64,000 bases of DNA from Opitutaceae bacterium. GTDB lineage: Bacteria > Verrucomicrobiota > Verrucomicrobiia > Opitutales > Opitutaceae. Below the pieces are notes generated by a model. That model did not search any database. It had not been told where the DNA came from and saw only the letters and a program-made list of their open reading frames with translations. Below, one piece after another: positions 45,415 to 53,566 of the stretch. The position numbers and the translations under genes were made by a program. The stretch is taken from the NCBI GenBank assembly GCA_027490995.1, contig JAIXWY010000011.1:1302001-1366000 (forward strand). The letters run 5' to 3'. Numbering within the stretch: the stretch's first letter is position 1; every line of letters starts with the position of its first letter.

Positions 45415-47334
45415 TCACGCCGAAGCCGGGCGCCACCGCTGGAACGCCTCGATCGCCTCGTAGTTCGCGAGACCCAACGCGTCGTACACGGTGGCTAGTC
45501 CGCGGTTGTGCTGCTCGGCCTGCTGCCAGGGTTCGCGCAACCCGGCCGACACCGGAGTCTGACTGCGCTGGCTCTGATGATGAAAGATCGCCTGCGTCTT
45601 CTGCTCGAGCTCACGCGGGCTGAACGGCACCGCCATGTCGATCTCCGCGGCATCCCAGGCCGTCTCCACCCCGCGGTAGAGCCAGACCCGGCACTCCGCA
45701 AACCACTCCTCGCTGCGCAACTCAGCGCACGCGCGGCGAATGAGGTCGAAGCACACCGCAGTGATCGAGGACGGATCATCACGGTCACCCGTGGCGAAAA
45801 TCTGGTGCGGACGGATCTCTCGTAAGACCGACACCAGCGCGGCGGCGTCGGCAGCATCCGGGCGGAACTGACGGTAACGCCCGCGCTCGTAGAACGCGAG
45901 GTCGGCAAACCGCACACGCTCCCGGTCCAGCCCGCACGCGGCGAGCGCCGCGCGCTCCTCACAGCGGCGGACGAGCCCCTTCAGGCGACGGATCTCCACC
46001 GTGTCGCCGGCAAATGCCGCCTTCGCCCGCAGTTGTCGACCCGCCTCAGCAGCAAAGCCGGCCGCTGGGCCACCGCCCAATTCAAAGGCCGTCGACAGCT
46101 CACTCACTAGATCTACCGCCAGCAGCGCCTCCTCATCCGGCAGAGCCAGGCTGCCCGAAGTCTGGCAGATCACGGTGACGTCATGCCCTTGATCGACGAG
46201 ACGGCGCAGCGTGCCACCCATGCCGAGAACGGCGTGCGATGGCTCCGGACTAAAAACCACCACGCGTTTGGGGTGCGGGGAAGCCCGCTCAGGCCGATGG
46301 GAATCATCCGCATTGGGTTTACCGCCCGGCCAGCCGGTGATCGTGTGCTGCAGTTCATTGAACACGTGAATGTTCAATCCATACGCTGGGCCGCGCTCCG
46401 TCAGGAGGTCCGCCATGCCGTGCTCACTGTAGTCCTCGTCGAGCAGCTTGAGCACCGGCTTGCTGACATGCTGCGAGAGCCAAACCACCGACTGCCGCAC
46501 GCGGGAGGGAGTCCATTCAATGGAACCCACAAGCCAAGGATAGCGCTCGCGCGTCAGCGCCGAGGCCGCGGCGCGGTCGATGAGGAAGCGAGCCCGCGGG
46601 TGACCTTGTAGAAAACTGGCCGGGAGGGCCTCGGTCGGCGGGTGTTCGACCGCCTGCGCGACGATCGCAGCCTTCGCTTCACCCCACGCTAGCAGCACGA
46701 TCGAACGGGCATCGAGGATCGTCCCTACGCCCATCGTGATCGCGTGCCGCGGGACATTCGCCTCGCCAAGAAAATCACGTGCGGCATCGCGCCGCGTGAG
46801 TCCGTCCAGTGTCACCAAGCGAGTGCGCGACTCCCGCGTCGAGCCGGGTTCGTTGAACCCGATGTGGCCAGTACGGCCGATGCCCAGAATCTGGAGGTCG
46901 AGCCCACCCGCCGCTCGGATGCGGTCCTCATAGCCACGGCACCACCCAAAGACCTCGCTGCGCGAGACCAAGCCGTCCGGGACGTTGACGTTCTCCGCCG
47001 GGATATCGAGGTGCGCGAAGAGTTGCTCGTGCATGAACCGCCAGTAACTCTCTGGGTGCGTCCGCGGCACGCCGTAATACTCATCGAGGTTGAAGGTGAT
47101 GACGCGCTTGAAGCTCAGGCCGGTTTCGCGGTGTAGGCGGATCAGTTCGCGGTAGAGCCGCACAGGAGTCGACCCCGTCGCGAGTCCCAGCACGGTGTTA
47201 CGACCCGCCTCCTGATTGCGGCGGATCAGCTCGGCGATCTCGGCGGCCAACTGGGTACAGGCCTCGTCGGCATTCGCGCAGACGGTGGTCGGAATGCGTT
47301 CGCGCTGTTGGGACTCAAGCGAGGGTGCGTTCAT
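45415..47334 (-). CDS. Glucosamine-6-phosphate deaminase-like protein fused to a degenerate PIG-L domain
   Basis: 639 residues. The N-terminal half (about 15-330) is a NagB-type isomerase/deaminase: LGLATGSTPVRLYRELI, FNLDEYYG (D84), GIGRTGHIGFNEP (H157, E162) and the LLDEDYSEHG region. The E. coli catalytic Asp141 position is Thr155. The C-terminal half (about 355-639) aligns with the PIG-L domain of known NagB-PIG-L fusions, but HPDD is replaced by EPSH (364-367) and the DPHGTH motif by DPSSIT (520-525). The deaminase would convert GlcN-6-P to fructose-6-P and ammonia. The second half may be structural. Confidence 0.88.
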   Translation of the reverse strand: MNAPSLESQQRERIPTTVCANADEACTQLAAEIAELIRRNQEAGRNTVLGLATGSTPVRLYRELIRLHRETGLSFKRVITFNLDEYYGVPRTHPESYWRFMHEQLFAHLDIPAENVNVPDGLVSRSEVFGWCRGYEDRIRAAGGLDLQILGIGRTGHIGFNEPGSTRESRTRLVTLDGLTRRDAARDFLGEANVPRHAITMGVGTILDARSIVLLAWGEAKAAIVAQAVEHPPTEALPASFLQGHPRARFLIDRAAASALTRERYPWLVGSIEWTPSRVRQSVVWLSQHVSKPVLKLLDEDYSEHGMADLLTERGPAYGLNIHVFNELQHTITGWPGGKPNADDSHRPERASPHPKRVVVFSPEPSHAVLGMGGTLRRLVDQGHDVTVICQTSGSLALPDEEALLAVDLVSELSTAFELGGGPAAGFAAEAGRQLRAKAAFAGDTVEIRRLKGLVRRCEERAALAACGLDRERVRFADLAFYERGRYRQFRPDAADAAALVSVLREIRPHQIFATGDRDDPSSITAVCFDLIRRACAELRSEEWFAECRVWLYRGVETAWDAAEIDMAVPFSPRELEQKTQAIFHHQSQRSQTPVSAGLREPWQQAEQHNRGLATVYDALGLANYEAIEAFQRWRPASA

Positions 47335-47403
47335 GCGGGAAAGGACCGTAGCAGCATCCGCCCCGCTGCCAATCCCTCTTCGCAGGTCCCTTTCCGACCG
47401 AAC

Positions 47404-48297
47404 TCACGCCTCGGCCAGGCGCGTCGGGTACTCGCCGGCCGCAACCAGACTGCGCAAGGCCGCCTCGACCCGCGGTCGATCCTCGCGATAAGTGACGCCG
47501 AACCAAGAGGAGGTTGTTTCCAACACGTCAACGACCGCTTCTCCCTCCGCCACCATTCCCGAAACGGCCTCCGGGAGGTAGAACTCCGCCTTGAGGTCCG
47601 CCCCGCGCTCGGCGAGGAAGGTGCGCAGCCGCCGATCCAGCAGGGGTAACACCGCCGGGGTGAAGCCCCAGCAGTTCATCGAAACCACCTCCGCGCCGGA
47701 GTACCTTCGGCCCGCACCCACGTCAGCCGCAGCGATACCAGTATGCTCCGTGACCCGCTGAAGGCGACGGCCGGTGAGTTCACACACGCCGCGCGAGACG
47801 GTGCCGTGGTCCGAGAGCGTGTTCGCAAGGCGAAATCCCACCATCGCACATCGCGCCGCGTTACGACCGAGATCATCCTGTCCGTCCGCAAGAAATCGGG
47901 CCAGTCGTTCAAACGAGTTCCGGCCGTAAAAATCATCCGCATTGATGACCGCGAACGGACCAGCGAGTCGCGCCCGCGCGCACCAGAGTGCGTGGCCCGT
48001 TCCCCACGGGCGCACCCGCTCCGGCGGAGGCACTCGTCCCTCCGGGAGGTCGGTCACCGCTTGGAAGGCGTAGTCGACTTCAAGCACTCCGGCATAACGG
48101 GCACCCACCTGCGTCCGGAACTGTTCCTCAAAGTCACGCCGAATCACGAAGAGGACGCGCGTGAACCCCGCCCGCCGGGCATCAAACACCGCATAGTCCA
48201 GGACCGTCTCTCCGGACGGTCCCACCCCATCGAGTTGTTTCAGTCCACCGTAGCGACTGCCCATGCCCGCCGCGAGGATCACCAAGGTCAGGTGCAT
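47404..48297 (-). CDS. Sugar-phosphate nucleotidyltransferase-like protein
   Basis: 297 residues, GT-A-type nucleotidyltransferase: LAAGMGSRYGGLKQLDGVGP near the N-terminus (nucleotide-binding loop), FAVINADDFYG (metal-binding Asp) and a C-terminal region without hexapeptide repeats. The ATG at 48297 directly precedes the first strand; a frame to 48423 adds nothing conserved. It sits 17 bp after the TIM-barrel gene and 69 bp before the NagB fusion, suggesting activation of a phosphorylated sugar in the same pathway. Nucleotide and sugar are unknown. Confidence 0.85.
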   Translation of the reverse strand: MHLTLVILAAGMGSRYGGLKQLDGVGPSGETVLDYAVFDARRAGFTRVLFVIRRDFEEQFRTQVGARYAGVLEVDYAFQAVTDLPEGRVPPPERVRPWGTGHALWCARARLAGPFAVINADDFYGRNSFERLARFLADGQDDLGRNAARCAMVGFRLANTLSDHGTVSRGVCELTGRRLQRVTEHTGIAAADVGAGRRYSGAEVVSMNCWGFTPAVLPLLDRRLRTFLAERGADLKAEFYLPEAVSGMVAEGEAVVDVLETTSSWFGVTYREDRPRVEAALRSLVAAGEYPTRLAEA

Positions 48298-48314
48298 CGG
48301 CAAAACGACGTTGC

Positions 48315-49142
48315 TCAGCGAGCCACCTTGGATGCGAAGAAGGCCTTCGCCTCCGCCACCAAACGGTTGGGATCCGCCGCGAACGCCTTGCTGTCGGTCT
48401 CGATCGCCATGACGCCAGACCATCCGGAGCGCCGAATCTCGGCAAAGAGTCCATCGTAGTTTGAATGCCCACGCCCGATCTCCGTATCCAAGGCCACCAC
48501 CTTCCCGTCGACCACTTCGCGGGTCTTATCTTTGAAGTGAATGTCGAAGACTCGGCCGTCGTAACTCCGGAAAACGTCAGCGGCATCGAAGCCCGCCGCC
48601 GTGATCCAACCGACATCCAGACACACACCGATGCGCTGGTCCCGCGCGGCCAAAACTCGGCGAACCGTCGCCGGATCGCCGTAGACGGTGCCGGCACCGT
48701 GATTGTGAATCGCCAGACGAATATCGTACTCCTTCACCAACTGCTCGAGGTTGTCCCATTCAGCCAGATCGCGCGGTTCCACGACGATCAGCTTGATTCC
48801 GACCAGCCGCGCGAACTCGAAGAGTCGTCGGTTCTTTTCCTTGTCGAGCGAGGTGGCCGCGACGCCGAAGGTGTAGACCACAAGCCCATGCTGATCGAGG
48901 ATCGCCTTCTTGCGCAGGGTCTCCTCGCGAGGCGCCAGCGGATCCATGTGGGCCGCGATCATCTGCAGGTTGCGGATGCCGTGTTTCACGGCGAAGCGCA
49001 CGACTTCGTCGAAACTCATGTTGCGACAGGTCCAAGTCTGCAGCCCAAGCGTTGGCCCGACGGGCGCAGCCGCCGCAGCGCCGCGAGCGCACCAGGGGAG
49101 CAGGCTGAGGGCGAGGACAAGGGAAAGCAGGGATCGGATCAT
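48315..49142 (-). CDS. Secreted sugar phosphate isomerase/epimerase-like TIM-barrel protein
   Basis: 275 residues with a Sec signal (MIRSLLSLVLALSLLPWCA, then ARGAAAAAP) and an AP-endonuclease-2/xylose-isomerase-like barrel: LGLQTWTCRNMSFDEVV, KLIVVEPRDL, RLAIHNHGAG, IGVCLDVGW, DIHFKD and VMAIETD, which provide the usual Glu/His/Asp metal ligands. Export implies action on a periplasmic sugar, probably with the Tat-exported Gfo/Idh enzyme encoded 73 bp upstream. The ATG at 49142 is the only start that yields a signal peptide. Confidence 0.88.
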   Translation of the reverse strand: MIRSLLSLVLALSLLPWCARGAAAAAPVGPTLGLQTWTCRNMSFDEVVRFAVKHGIRNLQMIAAHMDPLAPREETLRKKAILDQHGLVVYTFGVAATSLDKEKNRRLFEFARLVGIKLIVVEPRDLAEWDNLEQLVKEYDIRLAIHNHGAGTVYGDPATVRRVLAARDQRIGVCLDVGWITAAGFDAADVFRSYDGRVFDIHFKDKTREVVDGKVVALDTEIGRGHSNYDGLFAEIRRSGWSGVMAIETDSKAFAADPNRLVAEAKAFFASKVAR

Positions 49143-49215
49143 ACGGAGAGGGGATCGCCCGGAGAATCGCGCGCGCCGTCCGCGCTGTCCACCCCGTTTC
49201 CGACGGGCGGGTCCG

Positions 49216-50652
49216 CTAGCCCTGCGGAAACTCCCAGCCCGCCCGATACGGCCGGCCCAAGAGCGCGTTGGCCGCTTCGTCACCGACGACTCGCTCGCGG
49301 CTGCCATCCCACTCGAGGCTGCGACCACAACGCAGCGAGACCATACCCAGCAGCGCCAAGTTGCTGGAGACATGCAGGTCCGCAAGATCGCAGACCGGCT
49401 TCCGTCCAGTCCTGATCGCCTCCAGAAAGTCGGTCCAGAGTTCACGGATGTTCTGGCCGTCGGGCTGACCCAATTGCGCCACCTCCCGGATGACCGCCGC
49501 CTTGGGGTCGTTCGGGTAGAACACCCAGCCATCCCGCCAACCCAGGTGGAGGACGCCTTTGGTCCCATGAAAGTGGCAGCCAACACTCTCCCCCTGAAAG
49601 GCACCGTTGCCGCCGAAGCGGCGATGCTCCCACGTCACCGTGAAGCGCGGGAAGCGGTAGGTCGCGACCTGGTGATCCGGCGCGTCAGGAGTCTGCGCTT
49701 CCGGCGTAAGCACGGCAGGTCCAGCGATCGGCCGACCGCCGGTCGAGAAGATCTGGTCAGGCTGATCCTCGCCGGTGATCCAGCGCACCTGATCCAGCCA
49801 GTGGATACCCCAGTCACCGAGCGTCCCATTGGCGTAGTCGAGGTAGTTGCGGAATCCGCGCGGATGGATGGCCCCGGACCAAGCGCCGCGCGGCTCACGC
49901 GGATCGCCGCCGTTGTACGGCCGCAGCGGCGCCGGGCCGCACCAGAAGTCCCAGTCAAGCTCAGGTGGGATGTCCCGCGTCGGCAGGAGCCGATCGGCTC
50001 CCCCGCCCGAATTCACGAAACAGCGCACCGAGCCGAGGTCGCCAATGCCCCCCCGGCGAATGAAGTCGCGCGCGCTCAGATTGTGGGGCGAGATGCGACG
50101 GTGCGTGCCCACCTGGACGACACGGCCCGCGGCCTCCGCCGCACGCACCATCGCACGACCTTCCCGCACGGTATGGGCGATGGGCTTTTCCACATACACG
50201 TGCGCACCCGCCCTCACCGCGGCGATGGTCGGCAGCGCATGCCAGTGGTCCGGCGTCGCCACGATCGCGATGTCCGGCTTGGTCTCCGCCAGAAGCGCAC
50301 GGTAATCCTTGTAAAGCCGGGGCGCATCCCCGGTGCCCTCCTGCACCCGCTGGAGGGTCGCGGGAAACTGCCGCGCGTCGACGTCACACAGACCGACAAT
50401 CTCACAGGCGCGACTCGCCATCGCTTCCCGCAAGATGTTTCCACCCCACCATCCGCAGCCGATCAGGACCGTGCGGAAGCGGCGGGCCGTCGGCTCGCTC
50501 GCGTGCAGGCGCGCCGGGAGAGCGGCCCAGGCGCCAACGGCCAGCGAGGCCTGCAAAAAGGCCCGACGCCCGCGGTCAAGCCCTGCCAGGGGTGCCGCGG
50601 CTCCCGGGATGACACGCTGGGACTGAGACGAGGAGGAGCGATACGATTTCAT
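49216..50652 (-). CDS. Tat-exported Gfo/Idh/MocA oxidoreductase
   Basis: 478 residues. An N-terminal Tat signal (DRGRRAFLQASLAVGAWAAL, about 26-45) is followed by a Rossmann domain (LIGCGWWGGNILREAM), VEKPIAHTVREGR with the catalytic Lys, and GDWGIHWLDQV with the His. Relatives export with bound NAD(P) and oxidise sugars or glycosides in the periplasm. The start codon overlaps the stop of the DevB-like gene by four bases (ATGA), an unexpected coupling of an exporter to a redox enzyme. Substrate unknown. Confidence 0.92.
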   Translation of the reverse strand: MKSYRSSSSQSQRVIPGAAAPLAGLDRGRRAFLQASLAVGAWAALPARLHASEPTARRFRTVLIGCGWWGGNILREAMASRACEIVGLCDVDARQFPATLQRVQEGTGDAPRLYKDYRALLAETKPDIAIVATPDHWHALPTIAAVRAGAHVYVEKPIAHTVREGRAMVRAAEAAGRVVQVGTHRRISPHNLSARDFIRRGGIGDLGSVRCFVNSGGGADRLLPTRDIPPELDWDFWCGPAPLRPYNGGDPREPRGAWSGAIHPRGFRNYLDYANGTLGDWGIHWLDQVRWITGEDQPDQIFSTGGRPIAGPAVLTPEAQTPDAPDHQVATYRFPRFTVTWEHRRFGGNGAFQGESVGCHFHGTKGVLHLGWRDGWVFYPNDPKAAVIREVAQLGQPDGQNIRELWTDFLEAIRTGRKPVCDLADLHVSSNLALLGMVSLRCGRSLEWDGSRERVVGDEAANALLGRPYRAGWEFPQG

Positions 50653-51584
50653 TCTTCGATGTAGAGATCGAGTTGCTGGCCCACGTAGACGGTCCGGTCC
50701 GGGGCCTTCGGGAAGCGATAGATCACTTGCAACACACGAGTATCCACCCGCTCCGTGCTGGCACCCGTGAGCGAGCGCTTCGGCACGACGTAGGGTTCGA
50801 TTCGGACAAACGCCATGGGAATCGACCCGCTGGTATCGCCCTTCAGGTAGCCCACCGCACGCGCACCTGTTCGCACGCGCGGTGCGACTTGCTCGTCAAC
50901 GTCGGCGCGGACCTGAATCTCATCGATGTCGCCCAGGACCACCGGCGGCGTCGCCGAGCCGGCCGCGACAAACTCTCCGGCCCGCACATTGACCTGCAGG
51001 ACCGTCCCCTCAATCGGTGCGCGGATCACCAACCGCTCCAGCAGGGTCTCCGTCTGCCCGACGGCAGCGCGCGCCGCCTCGCGCTGGGCTTCAGCAGTCG
51101 TCAGTTGAGCCTGAACGACGGCGAACTCGTTGCGCGCGGTCTCAAGCGCCTCGGCTGAGGCCACGCTTCCTTCCCGCAGTCGCTCCACACGGTTCAGGGT
51201 GTCCCGCACACGTTGGAGGGATGCCCGCGCAGTCCCCACCTGGGCCTCGGCTACCGTCACTTGGGCGCGATGAGCGGCCAGAGCCGCCCGGGCCTCCCGG
51301 TCATCGAGCTCAAGCAATGCCGCACCTGCCGCGACGCGCTCCCACACCGCAACGCGCACGGCTTTGACCACCCCGGGGAGCGGCACACCGACAAGGGTGT
51401 TTTCCCGGCGCGCCTCCACGAGGCCGCTCGCTCCGATGGCCCGCGGAAACGGTTTGGCCGCCGGCGGCAACGGGGGCGGCGGGATCGGCACGTTCGACGT
51501 GGCCCGCAACCGCAGGACAAAGGTGGCAATGCCGATCGCTCCGAGGATCGCTAGGTACACCGAGACTTTGCGCAAGAGGATCAT
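50649..51584 (-). CDS. DevB-like periplasmic adaptor (HlyD family)
   Basis: 311 residues: an N-terminal anchor (about 8-26), a first lipoyl half (GVPLPGVVKAVRVAVWERVAAGAAL), a coiled-coil hairpin at about 85-170 and a second half (VIRAPIEGTVLQVNVRAGEFV). The ending EVIYRFPKAPDRTVYVGQQLDLYIEE type is characteristic of DevB in heterocyst glycolipid-exporter-like systems. Read after DevC- and DevA-like genes on the same strand and overlapping the next gene. Confidence 0.9.
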   Translation of the reverse strand: MILLRKVSVYLAILGAIGIATFVLRLRATSNVPIPPPPLPPAAKPFPRAIGASGLVEARRENTLVGVPLPGVVKAVRVAVWERVAAGAALLELDDREARAALAAHRAQVTVAEAQVGTARASLQRVRDTLNRVERLREGSVASAEALETARNEFAVVQAQLTTAEAQREAARAAVGQTETLLERLVIRAPIEGTVLQVNVRAGEFVAAGSATPPVVLGDIDEIQVRADVDEQVAPRVRTGARAVGYLKGDTSGSIPMAFVRIEPYVVPKRSLTGASTERVDTRVLQVIYRFPKAPDRTVYVGQQLDLYIEE

Positions 51585-51632
51585 GACGGAGAAAGAAGGG
51601 AACAGCGACGCCGGAAGGGATTGGGAGACGAT

Positions 51633-52376
51633 TTAGAGTTTCTCCGTATGCGCGGCGCCGATCTCCGCCGGCGTCTGCAAGACCCGCAGGATCCGGCCAT
51701 CCTCCATCTCGCTCATGCGATCGGCGAAAGGATACGTCCGCGGATCGTGGGTCACGACCACCACGCATCGGCGGGGATCGCGCGCGACATCGCGAAGCAA
51801 CGCCATCACCCGCTGGCCATTCTCGCGGTCAAGCGACGCCGTCGGCTCATCACAGATAATCACGCGGGGTTCATGCACCAACGCACGCGCAATCGCAACG
51901 CGCTGCTGTTGTCCGCCGGACAAACGCCCCGGATACTCCCGGGCCTTTTCCGGGATGCCTACCCGGGCCAGCGATTCTTGCGCCCGGGCCAGCGCCGTCC
52001 GCATCGGAGCCCCCTGGATGAGCAGCGGCACGGCCACGTTCTCCTGCACCGTCAGGGTCGGGATCAGGTTGAACTGCTGAAAGACGAATCCCACGTGCCG
52101 GGCCCGGAACGCGGTTACCTCGGCACGCGTAAGCCGCGGCAGCGACTGTCCCAGCACGTCGATCTCACCCGCATCACCCGCCAGCGTGCCCGCGATAATC
52201 GAGAGCAAGGTGGTCTTGCCGCAGCCCGAGGGACCCACGAGGAACATCATTTCACCCTCGCAGGCCGAGAAATCCACCCGCTTCAAGACGTCGATGCGCG
52301 CGTCCCCCTCGCCAAAGGACTTATCCAGTTGGCGCACCGTGATGGCAGGCCGGGAAGGGAGAGGTGAATCCGACAT
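51633..52376 (-). CDS. DevA-like ABC transporter ATPase
   Basis: 247 residues: Walker A GPSGCGKTT (48-56), FVFQQFNLIPTLT, LSGGQQQRVAIARAL, Walker B VIICDEP and switch THDP. It powers the DevC permease. The ATG at 52376 is chosen; an in-frame TTG four codons upstream overlaps the DevC stop and cannot be excluded. A TolC partner is not encoded here; the TolC-like protein at 18777-20168 or another could serve. Confidence 0.92.
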   Translation of the reverse strand: MSDSPLPSRPAITVRQLDKSFGEGDARIDVLKRVDFSACEGEMMFLVGPSGCGKTTLLSIIAGTLAGDAGEIDVLGQSLPRLTRAEVTAFRARHVGFVFQQFNLIPTLTVQENVAVPLLIQGAPMRTALARAQESLARVGIPEKAREYPGRLSGGQQQRVAIARALVHEPRVIICDEPTASLDRENGQRVMALLRDVARDPRRCVVVVTHDPRTYPFADRMSEMEDGRILRVLQTPAEIGAAHTEKL

Positions 52377-52384
52377 CGACGCGT

Positions 52385-53539
52385 TCAACGAAACACGATC
52401 GCCGGCTCAGTGCGCGTGACGCGAATGATGCCAAGAATGGCAGAGAAGCCACTGATCAGGATAACGACCCCCAGCACGGCGACCGGCAACTGCCACGGGG
52501 TGTAGACGCCCACCTTACCGAGCCGCACGAAGAAACGCAGAACCACCGAGGCCACCCCCGCGCCGATCCCGTAGCCGATCAGTCCCGTGGTGAGGGACTG
52601 GACAGCCAGCATCGCCGTCAGGCGTCCGTTACTCGCCCCCATCGCCTTTAGCGCGGCGAAGTTACGGAGATTTTCGAGCACAAACGCGTGAAAGGTCTGC
52701 GCAGCGATCAGCATCCCCACGATCGCGCCAATCAAAACGATGGAACCGATCGCGAAGGGGATGCCGGTGTTGCGCACGTACCACCAGATGGTGGACCACC
52801 GGAACTCCTCTTCGGTGAGCGCCCGCAACCCGGTCTCGGCAGCGATGCGCCGGCACACCTCCTCGTCGGTCAGTCCCGGCTCTCCGGCCGCCAAAATGAA
52901 GGTGAGCATCTTCCGCTGCTGCGGCGCATAGAGCACCGCACGGTCATAGGTGGTGAAGACAAAGGGCCCTCCGGTGAAACTGCGACGGGTCTTGGCAACG
53001 CCGACGATGCGGGCCTCTCGGTCGTTGATCTCGATGATGTCGCCGATCCCGATCCGCCGCGGTGAACCGTCCGGATTTTGCTGCCCTTCGGAGAAGCGAT
53101 CCAGACCGAACTCGTCGGTGATGATGGTGTTCGGCAATCGCAGTTCATCCAGACTGCCCTGCAGTAGGAGGGCCGGTGCACCCGCCAGCGTGCTGGCATC
53201 GAGGCCGACGAGGGTGACCAGCTTGAAGTTTCCATCTGGCATCCGCGCCTGCAAAGTGCCCTGAAAATAGGGCGCCGCCCACGCCACGCCCGCCACCGAA
53301 CGCACCCGGTTCACGTCGGTGTCGCGCAGGGGCTTGCTATCGAGCGACTGTTCCGCCTTCGGGTCCATCACCCACAGGTGCGCCCGCGAATTAAACATGT
53401 TTGCGTAGGTCCACGTCATGAGCCCGCAAAACACGCTCGGAAACTGCGTCATGAGCAGCGTCGAAAAGGTCAGTCCGCTGACCAGCAACAGGTATTTGCC
53501 GCGGTCACCGAAGAGCATCTTGAGCGCAAGTCGGATCAT
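52385..53539 (-). CDS. DevC-like ABC transporter permease
   Basis: 384 residues with FtsX topology: one N-terminal helix (about 14-34), a periplasmic domain of about 220 residues and three C-terminal helices. The MLFGDRGKYLLLVSGLTFST start and LENLRNFAALKAMGASNGRL coupling helix are typical of DevC proteins. ATG at 53539 preferred to a start six codons upstream. First gene of the DevCAB run; it lies 27 bp after the MFS gene on the same strand. Confidence 0.92.
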   Translation of the reverse strand: MIRLALKMLFGDRGKYLLLVSGLTFSTLLMTQFPSVFCGLMTWTYANMFNSRAHLWVMDPKAEQSLDSKPLRDTDVNRVRSVAGVAWAAPYFQGTLQARMPDGNFKLVTLVGLDASTLAGAPALLLQGSLDELRLPNTIITDEFGLDRFSEGQQNPDGSPRRIGIGDIIEINDREARIVGVAKTRRSFTGGPFVFTTYDRAVLYAPQQRKMLTFILAAGEPGLTDEEVCRRIAAETGLRALTEEEFRWSTIWWYVRNTGIPFAIGSIVLIGAIVGMLIAAQTFHAFVLENLRNFAALKAMGASNGRLTAMLAVQSLTTGLIGYGIGAGVASVVLRFFVRLGKVGVYTPWQLPVAVLGVVILISGFSAILGIIRVTRTEPAIVFR

Positions 53540-53566
53540 GGAGACGGCACGCCGCAAGAGCGCGAA

